Assembly (NCBI GenBank): GCA_026770585.1
Contig: MU646810.1
Location: forward strand, 22,412-42,411
Reading direction: 5' to 3'
Source: Baffinella frigidus
Taxonomy: Eukaryota > Cryptophyceae > Cryptomonadales > Baffinellaceae
DNA length: 20,000 nucleotides
Shown here in pieces: positions 14,282-20,000 of this stretch; position 1 is the first letter of the stretch; each line of letters starts with the position of its first letter. The translations under genes were made by a program, and so were the position numbers. The notes beneath the pieces are model-generated. The model ran no database searches, had not been told where the DNA came from, and saw only the letters and a list, made by a program, of their open reading frames with translations.

Positions 14282-14485
14282 TACCTGGCTCATAAGAAAC
14301 CGCCCCCCTCTAGGACCCTACAGTAGGCCTATCCCTTAAGTGACCATATGGTGAATATTCACCCTAACTCGCCCTAGGTAGGTCCTAGGACCCTACCGTA
14401 GGGTGTATGAGCCTACTGGCCACTTAAGGGATCCTAGGGCCCTATGGTCGTCCTGAGGGGGGGGCAGTTTCTTATGAGCGAGGTA
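14282..14485. mobile_element. Nested element: foldback element carrying a 98-bp MITE
   Basis: The outer arms are TACCTGGCTCATAAGAAACC and, at the right end, GTTTCTTATGAGCGAGGTA. The outer element is 204 bp; removing the inner 98 bp leaves 106 bp, matching the 107-bp uninterrupted copy at 11664-11770. The flanks read CCTACAGTAGGCCTAT before and ATCCTAGGGCCCTATGG after the insertion. Confidence 0.85.
14333..14430. mobile_element. 98-bp MITE, copy 2 (inside the foldback element)
   Basis: The ends are CCCTTAAGTGACCA and TGGCCACTTAAGGG, with AT on both sides. The uninterrupted relative has CCTAGGCATAGGCC at this point, so AT was the target and was duplicated. The sequence is almost identical to 6059-6156. 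Confidence 0.9.
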
Positions 14486-14747
14486 CCCCTGTACATGCAT
14501 GCACGCACAGAGTAACAACAGGCGACGATTCATCTCGCGGTTGGAAGGATGGGGGGGCGGCGGGCAAGTGTGGGGGGCCAGATGTGATCCGAAAAGAAGC
14601 ATGGCCTTTCTGCAGCATAAGTTCCGGTGTCCGCCTATGGTGGGAGCTAAAAGAACCTAAAGGACCTAAAGTTGTGAAACGCGTGTGCGTGCATTTACAC
14701 GTGCATTTACATCCATGTACAGACACAGCTCTCGTTTCAGCCCCCCG

Positions 14748-14808
14748 CAGAGTCGCTCTCAGATTTCTCAGCAGCCTCCCGGGGCTTGACACACACACAC
14801 ACACACAC

Positions 14809-14880
<72 letters not shown>

Positions 14881-15038
14881 TCACACACACTCACACAAAC
14901 TCTCTCTCTCTTACACACACAACAAAATATTTATCACACATTAACTCGCGTCTCTCTCAGATTTCTCAGCAGGCGGGACTTGACACACACACACACACAC
15001 ACACACGCGCGCGCGCACACACACACACAAACACACAA

Positions 15039-15080
<42 letters not shown>

Positions 15081-15125
15081 ACACAGAGTCTCTCTCAGAT
15101 TTCTCAGTAGCTGGGACTTGCTCCC
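14748..15125. repeat. CA/CT microsatellites with a repeated 40-bp spacer
   Basis: Three copies of a spacer containing TCTCTCAGATTTCTCAGCAG and then GGGACTTG begin at about 14755, 14951 and 15089. The first two are followed by (AC)n and then (TC)n tracts. The arrangement is a higher-order tandem repeat with a unit of roughly 140-195 bp. No gene is supported; frames are simple Leu-Ser or Thr-His repeats. Confidence 0.85.
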
Positions 15126-15149
15126 ACCCGCCCCGAGCGATCTTGGCCA

Positions 15150-15416
15150 GCTGCACACGACAGCGGGTACGGTCAGAGCGAGAGAGAGGGAGCGAGCGAG
15201 CGAGCAAGAGAGAGAGAGAATGGCAGCGTGCACGGTCAGAGAGAGAGAGAGAGGGAGGGAGGGAGGGAGGGAGGGAGGGAGCGAGAGAGAGAGAGAACGA
15301 CAGCGTGCACGGTCAAGGAAAGAGAGAGAGATACATAGAGCGAGCGAGCGAGAGAGAGAGAACGACAGCGTGCACGGTCAGATCATTAGATTCCATGCAT
15401 CACTGGGCTTGCGTTC

Positions 15417-15453
<37 letters not shown>

Positions 15454-15603
15454 CAACAACAGCGTGCACGGTCAGGGCGTTAAAATGCCATGCATCAGTG
15501 GGTGCGCTTTCCCATCTTTCTCTCTCTCTCTCTCTCTCTCTCTCCCTTTCTCTCTCTATCTTTCTCTCTCTCTCTCCCTCTCTCTCGCTCTCTCTCTCTG
15601 AAG
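15150..15603. repeat. GA/CT microsatellites with a repeated GCGTGCACGGTCAG spacer
   Basis: The spacer CAGCGTGCACGGTCA occurs four times exactly (about 15225, 15301, 15365, 15461) and once diverged (CAGCGGGTACGGTCA, about 15160). It is separated by GA tracts, then in the last part by CT tracts preceded by CCATGCATCACTGGG/CCATGCATCAGTGGG. No coding function is seen. Confidence 0.85.
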
Positions 15604-15610
15604 GAAGGCG

Positions 15611-16986
15611 TCAGCTGACCTGGCGTTGCCGGACGGCCTCTCTCTTCGCATCCTCCCCCTCCCCCCCAAGGAGCGTCACAACAGCCACCGTCCCTCCCAA
15701 GTCCGTAGCCTTCCCCTTCTCACCCATGACCGCCGCCGAAGCCTCCTCGGGGGTCGCAAAGCGGATACACGCGTCCGTCTCACCTTCAGGGACCAGGGTT
15801 CAGACGTTAGGGTGTAGGGTGGGTGTCGGGTTGAGGGTGTAGGGTGTAGGGTGTAGGGTGTAGGGTTTAGGGTGTAGGGTGTCAGGTTGAGGGTGTAGGG
15901 TGTAGGGTGTAGGGTGTAGGGTGTAGGGTTTAGGGTTTGGGATAGAGGGTTTAGGGTTTAGGGTGTAGGGTGTAGGGTGTAGGGTGTGGGGTTTAGGGTT
16001 GAGGGTGTAGGGTTTGAGGTTTAGGGATTAGGGTTTAGGGTTTAGGGTGTAGGGTGTAGGGTTTAGGGTTTAGGGTTTAGGGTTTAGGGTTTAGGATTTC
16101 AGTGTTTAGGGTTTGGGGTTTAGGGTTTAGGATTAAGGGTTAAGGGGTTAGGGTTTAGGGTTTAGGGTTTAGTGTTTAGTGTTCAGGGATTAAGGTTTAG
16201 GGGTTAGGGGTTCGGTGTAAATGGATCATGGGTTAGGTGTTATATGTTAGGGTTGAGAGAGGAGGGTTGAGAGTTCAGGGTTTAGGGTTGAGAGATTAGG
16301 GTTTGGTGTGTAGGGTTTGGAAATTAGGGGTTTAGGGTTTAGGGTTTAGGGGTTAGGGTTGAGGGGTGAGGAGTAAGGGGTTAGGGTTTAGGGGTCAGGG
16401 TTGAGGGTTTAGGGTTTAGGGTTAAGGGTTTAGGGTTTAGTGTTTGGTGTTTAGGGTTTAGTGTTTAGGGTTTATTGTTTAGGGTTTCCTCACCCGCCGT
16501 GTACTCCACGAACTTCACGGTGCCGTACTTGCTGTAGTGTTCCTTGATGGTCAAAATCGACGCCCGCCCGCCCACCCCCGCCAGATTCACAAACACCCCC
16601 TTCGGGTATGCTACGTACCCCTTCTTCCCCTCCAACGCCTTCAGGGTTTGGGGTTTGGGGTTCAGGGTTTAGGGTGTAGGGTTTAGGGTTTAGGGTTTAG
16701 GGTTGGGGGTTTAGGGTTTAGGGTTTGGGGTTTGGGGTTTAGGGTGCAGGGTTTGGGGTTTAGGGTTTAGGCTTCAGGGTTGGGGGTTTGGGGTTTGTGG
16801 TTTAGGGTCTAGGGTTTAGGGTTTAGGGTGGAGGGTTGAGGGTTTAGGGTCTAAGGTTAAGGATTTAGGGTTTAGAGTCTAAGGTCAACAATACAGGGTT
16901 CAGGGGTTGAGGGTTGAGGGTTTAGGGTTGACCTCCCCGTGTTGATCCCACATGGGCACGCCTTCGCCTTCCGCGGGCTTGTCCAC
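15611..16986 (-). CDS. Gene E: C-terminal xRRM end of a La / LARP7-family protein (partial)
   Basis: Three phase-consistent exons are seen. The first (16986-16933) is VDKPAEGEGVPMWDQHGE. The second (16638-16494) runs ALEGKKGYVAYPKGVFVNLA, GVGGRASILTIKEHYSKYGT, VKFVEYTA. The third (15783-15611) runs GETDACIRFATPEEASAAV, then TVAVVTLLGGEGEDAKREAV, RQRQVS and TGA. This is an RRM fold: beta strand VFVNLAG, helix IKEHYSKYG, strand VKFVEY, strand ACIRF, helix EEASAAV and strand VAVVTLL. It is followed by a charged helix EDAKREAVRQRQ, the extension that defines the xRRM of La, LARP7 and ciliate p65. Those proteins bind the 3' ends or stems of polymerase III transcripts, 7SK RNA or telomerase RNA in the nucleus. 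The La motif and first RRM, expected upstream, are not found to the window edge. CAG|GTCAGC at the end could instead be a donor. La versus LARP7 cannot be decided. Confidence 0.65.
15784..16493 (-). other. Gene E intron made of telomere-like repeats (710 nt)
   Basis: The donor is G|GTGAGGAAACCCTAAACAAT and the acceptor GGTCCCTGAAG|GTGAGACG. In between, nearly every base belongs to CCCTAAA, CCCTACA or CCCTGAA units (plus strand: TTTAGGG, TGTAGGG). It divides the RRM between strands 2 and 3. It is the longest telomere-repeat intron in the window. Confidence 0.7.
16639..16932 (-). other. Gene E intron made of telomere-like repeats (294 nt)
   Basis: The donor is GAG|GTCAACCCTAAACCC and the acceptor CCAAACCCTGAAG|GCGTTGG, with degenerate CCCTAAA/CCCCAAA units throughout. 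The exon sequence resumes immediately after the repeat on both sides. Confidence 0.7.
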
Positions 16987-17562
16987 CTTAGAGCAACACA
17001 CATATATGAGTCATCCATAAGGACCCGTCGGTAGGCAACATCATCCATAAGACCCTACGGCATGCAACAGGCGTCCGTTAGTTTTGGCGATGACTCGGGT
17101 TTGGCAACACGGCGATTCTGCTCTGAGAATTTCAGAAACCAGCGTCTATTGCACGCCCGCGAAACGCTAACCACGCAAGAGTGTAGGGCAGAGTGACACA
17201 CAGGAGAAATAGTAGAATTCTACTATTTCTTAAGTTCATAAGTGGACATTCTTCCCACAGGAAAATCGAAATTTCGAAAGGTTGTTACAAATTCCGTGTG
17301 AACTGGCTTATTTTCCCAGGTCAGCCCTACACTCTTGCGTGGAAGGCTCCGGGTATGGCGAGGCCACCTTCGGGCAACAGGCGTCCGTCACAAAACCGAT
17401 TTTTGGTTCAAATGAAACCAGCAAATCGTCAACTCAGCAACCCGAGAAGCGGCCAATATTTACCGGAATCGCTCTAGTTTGGCGATGACTCGGGTGTGGC
17501 AAACCGGCGATTCGCAAACCGGCGATTCCGCTCTGATGAATTCAGAAACTAGAGGCTACTGA
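16987..17562. repeat. Upstream of gene E: duplicated blocks, no exon recognised
   Basis: TTTTGGCGATGACTCGGGTT, then GGCAA, a CGGCGATTC word and CTCTGA...TTCAGAAAC, occurs at about 17092-17143. It recurs, with an extra internal CAAACCGGCGATTCG, at about 17475-17549. ACAGGCGTCCGT recurs at 17065 and 17377. A further short pair, ATCCATAAG followed by a GACCC word, lies at 17013 and 17042. Missing 5' exons of gene E might lie beyond 17000, but none is visible. Confidence 0.5.
17171..17342. mobile_element. 172-bp inverted-repeat element with a perfect 26-bp palindrome
   Basis: The terminal repeats are CCACGCAAGAGTGTAGGGC at the left and its complement GCCCTACACTCTTGCGTGG at the right. Near the left end, 17205-17230 is a perfect palindrome, AGAAATAGTAGAA/TTCTACTATTTCT. 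No coding capacity; MITE-like. Confidence 0.75.
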
Positions 17563-17702
17563 CCACCAACCCTCACAACTTGGGCAAATCGGAAAAAGTC
17601 AAAAGACACCAAATCCCCTTGGAGGCCGTCGGAATCCGACGGCCTTCAAGGGGATTTTTGGAGCCATTTCCCCCGATTTGCCCAGACTGTGAGGGTTGGT
17701 GG
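17563..17702. mobile_element. 140-bp MITE, CCACCAACCCTCACA family
   Basis: The ends CCACCAACCCTCACA and TGTGAGGGTTGGTGG are perfect inverted repeats. The next stem, TGGGCAAATCGG/CCGATTTGCCCA, is also perfect. AAATCCCCTTG pairs with CAAGGGGATTT, and the tip GGCCGTCGGAATCCGACGGCC is perfect around one base. Nearly the whole element can fold into one long hairpin. It is related to 6256-6393; a solitary end (GTGAGGGCTGGTTGTGAG) lies at about 18779. Confidence 0.85.
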
Positions 17703-17798
17703 GAGCACATCGCTCGCCCGCGCTACGCTGAGGCTCCGGGCACGGCGAGGCGTGCGGGTTGAAACTCTGAGGTGCAGAGAGCAGGGAGCGGCGCGAGG

Positions 17799-17800
<2 letters not shown>

Positions 17801-17841
<41 letters not shown>

Positions 17842-17960
17842 AGAGAGCGAGAGGGAGGGAGCGAGAGAGAGGGAGGGGGGGGTGGGGGGGGGGGAGGGGG
17901 AGAAAGAGAGAGCGAGAGAGAGAGAGAGAGAGAAGGGATTAGATAGAGAGAAAGGAGGAC
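17801..17960. repeat. GA/G-rich microsatellite
   Basis: (GA)n with GGGAGGGA units and a central G-rich run (GGGGGGTGGGGGGGGGGAGGGG). The G-run could form a G-quadruplex on the plus strand. Frames through it encode Glu-Arg or Ser-Leu only. Confidence 0.9.
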
Positions 17961-17993
17961 CTGCCACGCCGCGTCCTCCAGCGCGCGCATTAC

Positions 17994-18121
17994 TCCGAAA
18001 CGCTCCTGGATGAATAGGAGAAATTAGCGAGGGCATAGTAAATGCAATTAGGCCCCCTAATAAACGAAAACGCTAATTAGGGAACTCCAGAGGTCGCAAT
18101 TCTCCGAAGCGCTCCTGGTTG
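17994..18121. repeat. About 108-bp block bounded by 20-bp direct repeats
   Basis: CTCCGAAACGCTCCTGGATGA at 17994 and CTCCGAAGCGCTCCTGGTTGA at 18102 bound an AT-rich block. Its ends contain AAATTAGCGAGGGCATAGT and CTAATTAGGGAACTCC. It could be an insertion with a long target duplication, or a tandem duplication. Confidence 0.5.
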
Positions 18122-18343
18122 AGGGTTGAGGGTTCAGGGTCCGTCGATGAGCATCGGCCCAGCACACTTTCCGAGAAGACACACAACAGCCAACCTGAGA
18201 ACGGACGCTCTGCATTTCTCAGAATTTAAGAAGGTCGTGGAAAATGCACACCTGCAGCCTCGTTTCTTAATCCTAGGCGACACTCCTCGCTGCCCCTCCC
18301 CCCCCCCCCCCTTGCTGCCCTCGCGTTAAAAGGCTTTTCAAGT

Positions 18344-18448
18344 TCTGATTGTTAACTTATGTACCTGACTGTTGACTTATGTAGTTCTGACTGTTGACTG
18401 ATGTACCTGACTGTTGACTTATGTAGTTCTGACTGTTAACTTATGTAC
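18344..18448. repeat. 20-bp period repeat, CTGACTGTTGACTTATGTA
   Basis: Five imperfect copies of about 20 bp alternate in the last bases (ATGTACCTGA versus ATGTAGTTCTGA), giving a dimeric period of about 42 bp. Intergenic. Confidence 0.8.
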
Positions 18449-18502
18449 CGAGTCGCGTCCGATGAAGTCCTTCTCCAACGTACGTTTTACCACATCAGCG
18501 GA

Positions 18503-18723
18503 CCTATCCACTCGAGGCTAGCAATGGGACCATTTTAAAACAGAGCTTCTTTTACAAGTTCAGGGGGGGAAAGAATGTGTAGTAATTTTCGTACAAATAG
18601 TGGCATTTGGTCACGTAGCTCAAGTTATAACTTGAGCTACGTGACCAAGCATGCCCGTGACTGGTACTAAATTTAACAACCCCGCATTTAAAATACCCCC
18701 TCTTCCAGCCTCGAGTGGATCTG
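18503..18723. mobile_element. Foldback element with a perfect 42-bp palindrome
   Basis: The outer repeats CCTATCCACTCGAGGCT and AGCCTCGAGTGGATCTG are inverted with one mismatch. Near the centre, 18607-18648 is a perfect 42-bp palindrome (TTGGTCACGTAGCTCAAGTTA and its complement) with no spacer. Just outside, AGACAGGTCTGTCTT occurs twice (about 18729 and 18795). No coding content. Confidence 0.75.
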
Positions 18724-18979
18724 TCCTCAGACAGGTCTGTCTTAAAACTGGTACGTAATTTCCCAATTGCCCAAACCGTGAGGGCTGGTTGTGAGACAGG
18801 TCTGTCTTGGGCCATTCCTGAGGCGGTTGTCGCATCGAAAGGCGAGGTGTTCGCCTATGTTGGGAGAAATAAAAACCTTACGGACCTAAGGGCACAGATC
18901 GAAGTGCGAGCTGCATGAGGCTCAGTGGAGGTGCCAAGCAACGAAGGTGAAAATGCGAGTGCCGCTCGAAAGGGTAAGG

Positions 18980-19038
18980 GGCGAGAAACTCTTCCTGGCG
19001 GCGAGAGAGCGAGAGCGAGAGACAGAGGGAGACAGAGC

Positions 19039-19069
<31 letters not shown>

Positions 19070-19152
19070 CGAGAGAGAGAGAGAGAGCGAGAGCGAGAGA
19101 GAGAGAGAGAGAGAGAGAGAGCCCACCCTTCCCACCGGGCATCCACCTGGCC
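18980..19152 (+). pseudogene. Broken inverted copy of the RluA exon, split by a GA tract
   Basis: 18980-19003 on the plus strand encodes GEKLFLAA, as in gene F, preceded by an AAG. Then a GA microsatellite with a CCCACCCTTCCCACC tail (134 bp in all) interrupts it, and GGCATCCACCTGGCC (GIHLA) resumes at 19138. The insert length is not a multiple of three, so the frame is broken. A second fragment of the tail (CCACCGGGCATCCACGGGTC) lies at about 19250. Confidence 0.55.
19008..19121. repeat. GA microsatellite within the RluA relic
   Basis: (GA)n with periodic GAGCGAGA interruptions. It expanded inside a former coding sequence. A shorter GA tract recurs at about 19219-19231, next to the same CCACCCTTCCCACCGGGCAT word. 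Confidence 0.9.
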
Positions 19153-19371
19153 ACTTATGGCGTGGCAACCGCACTAAGTGGATCACTCTCTCGCAGGGTC
19201 TCAGGGCGCCAAGATGATCGGAGAGAGAGAGAGCCCTCCCACCCTTCCCACCGGGCATCCACGGGTCGCCATCGTCCCTGGATATCCGGGGGCAACGAGA
19301 CCATTTCCAATACGAAGTGGAGTAAAGGATCCAATTCCCGTTCAAACGTGCTCTGTGTAGCCTTTTTGAGC

Positions 19372-19440
19372 GGGAGGGGGCCCCACCGGTTTGGGAATGT
19401 CGACTTTCCGTTACCTTATCCGCAGGAACCCTCCTATGTC
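19372..19440 (-). pseudogene. Deletion copy of the gene F exon end
   Basis: The minus strand reads GACATAGGAGGGTTCC (as in the sequence before the gene F exon). After a few bases it jumps to GTCGACATTCCCAAACCGGT, corresponding to the VDIPEPV segment of gene F. The central part of the exon is missing. This is a partial duplicate with an internal deletion. Confidence 0.5.
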
Positions 19441-19573
19441 CCTACGGTACCGCCTACCGTAGGGCGTAAGGATGGTTCACTACGGTGTTGTTCGAAATGC
19501 CTTGGACGTCCGCTGTGTGGACGGGTTCGCCTCGGGAGAGATTCTAGAACTGTCTCAGTGTATTTTCATAGGC

Positions 19574-19724
19574 TAACGGCCTGAAAATGGGGTAGTTAGG
19601 CATACGGCATTGCCTAGGACCTCCTACCGTAGGCCGAGGGATCCTAGGACCAAAAAGTCTCGGCCTACGGTAGGAAGTCCTAGGCAATGCCGTAGGCCTA
19701 ACTACCCAATTTTTCAGGCCGTTA
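19574..19724. mobile_element. 151-bp long-hairpin element just after the gene F stop
   Basis: Arms of about 65 bp (TAACGGCCTGAAAATGGGGT, AGTTAGGCATACGGCATTGC, CTAGGACCTCCTACCGTAGG and complement) pair with few mismatches around a loop of about 20 bases. The left border of the gene F exon is only 7 bp away, so the hairpin would lie in the 3' untranslated region. The CCTACCGTAGG word is shared with the upstream intron (19959). Confidence 0.7.
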
Positions 19725-19730
19725 CCCTAT

Positions 19731-19913
19731 TCATTTGGGCTCCCACCGGTTCAGGAATGTCGGGGGCCCCGCCGGTTCGGGACACATTTTGACCATCAAT
19801 GGTTCCAGGGACAGGCCGGGGGGCACCGGTTCGGGGATGTCGACGGCAAGATCGACTCCTGTGATCGGGTGTGTGAGGTGGATGCCCGCCGCCGCCAGGA
19901 AGAGTTTTTCGCC
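19731..19913 (-). CDS. Gene F: last exon of an RluA-family RNA pseudouridine synthase (partial)
   Basis: One minus-strand frame reads GEKLFLAAAGIHLTHPITGV, DLAVDIPEPVPPGLSLEPLM, VKMCPEPAGPPTFLNRWEPK and TGA at 19733-19731. The first 35 residues match the C-terminal end of RluA/RluC/RluD-type enzymes, where a leucine-alanine strand is followed by L-x-HP-x-TG and then a proline-rich D-I-P-E-P segment. These enzymes isomerise uridine to pseudouridine in rRNA, tRNA or mRNA. The catalytic HRLD motif would be in exons beyond the right edge. The acceptor is taken as CTGAGAG|GC (phase 1). The final 40 residues do not resemble the family, and the ACCGGTTC..GGGATGTCG word repeats within them, so the true end may have been altered by local duplication. 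Confidence 0.55.
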   Translation of the reverse strand, partial: GEKLFLAAAGIHLTHPITGVDLAVDIPEPVPPGLSLEPLMVKMCPEPAGPPTFLNRWEPK

Positions 19914-19937
19914 TCTCAGAAGAGCCCCCGCGTGGAA

Positions 19938-20000
19938 CCCCCCTATGTCCCTACGGCATCGCCTACCGTAGGGCCTAAGGATCGTTCACTGAGGGTTTTC
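19938..20000. repeat. Direct repeat of 19430-19483
   Basis: CCTATGTCCCTACGGCATCG, then CCTACCGTAGGGCCTAAGG, then ATCGTTCACT matches 19430-19483. It contains the inverted pair CCCTACGG/CCGTAGGG and lies in the intron before the gene F exon. Confidence 0.7.

Noticed and set aside
14584-15483. Long plus-strand open frame of about 300 residues
   Set aside because: Most of it is Thr-His, Leu-Ser and Arg-Glu repeat from CA, CT and GA microsatellites; no domain or splice support.
18126-18329. Plus-strand frame with LHFSEFKKVVENAHLQPRF
   Set aside because: Could be an exon fragment, but no acceptor/donor pair in phase and no family recognised.

Overview
This window looks like nuclear DNA of a unicellular eukaryote. 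Coding stretches are short exons joined by GT-AG introns, and heptameric TTTAGGG (CCCTAAA) telomere-type repeats occur throughout. Valine-proline-lysine modules recall alveolate membrane-skeleton proteins. A chromerid-like or other alveolate alga is my best guess, but this is inference. No bacterial operon, CRISPR array, rRNA or tRNA was found. All supported genes lie on the minus strand, and nearly every long plus-strand reading frame is a product of simple repeats or an antisense shadow.

Layout. 1-873: a 23-bp satellite, a dispersed repeat and a GA tract. 874-2576: gene A, exons recovered at 2206-2576, 2083-2131, 1346-1437 and 874-937, with decayed exon copies between them. 2599-3563: an inverted-repeat element, a 105-bp direct repeat pair and a coding relic. 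3568-4862: telomere-type arrays that switch orientation. 5354-7700: gene C, a paralogue of A, ending at an octamer repeat. 7701-8700: non-coding or relic sequence. 8701-11568: a degenerate heptamer array. 11664-12352: a foldback element and a second heptamer satellite. 12405-13163: gene D, three exons, unknown function. 13200-15600: foldback elements, one of them nested, and CA/CT/GA microsatellites. 15611-16986: gene E, the C-terminal xRRM end of a La-family RNA-binding protein, with introns largely made of telomere-like repeats. 17000-19000: foldback elements, microsatellites and a 20-bp period repeat. 19731 to the right edge: gene F, the last exon of an RluA-type pseudouridine synthase, with broken copies nearby.

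The most notable pattern concerns introns. (1) Several are built from telomere-like heptamers, and three 3' splice sites are formed by the variant CCCTGAA next to AG. (2) Two introns of gene C, and related non-coding stretches of gene A, carry a conserved hairpin-forming sequence that starts exactly at the 5' splice site, as introner-like elements would. In addition, one 98-bp miniature element has inserted into a larger foldback element whose uninterrupted relative is also in the window. Genes A and C share their first exon, module order, splice phases and flanking repeats, and so look like a segmental duplication with later exon loss and exon doubling. All exon boundaries are read by eye from splice motifs and phase; there is no transcript evidence here.
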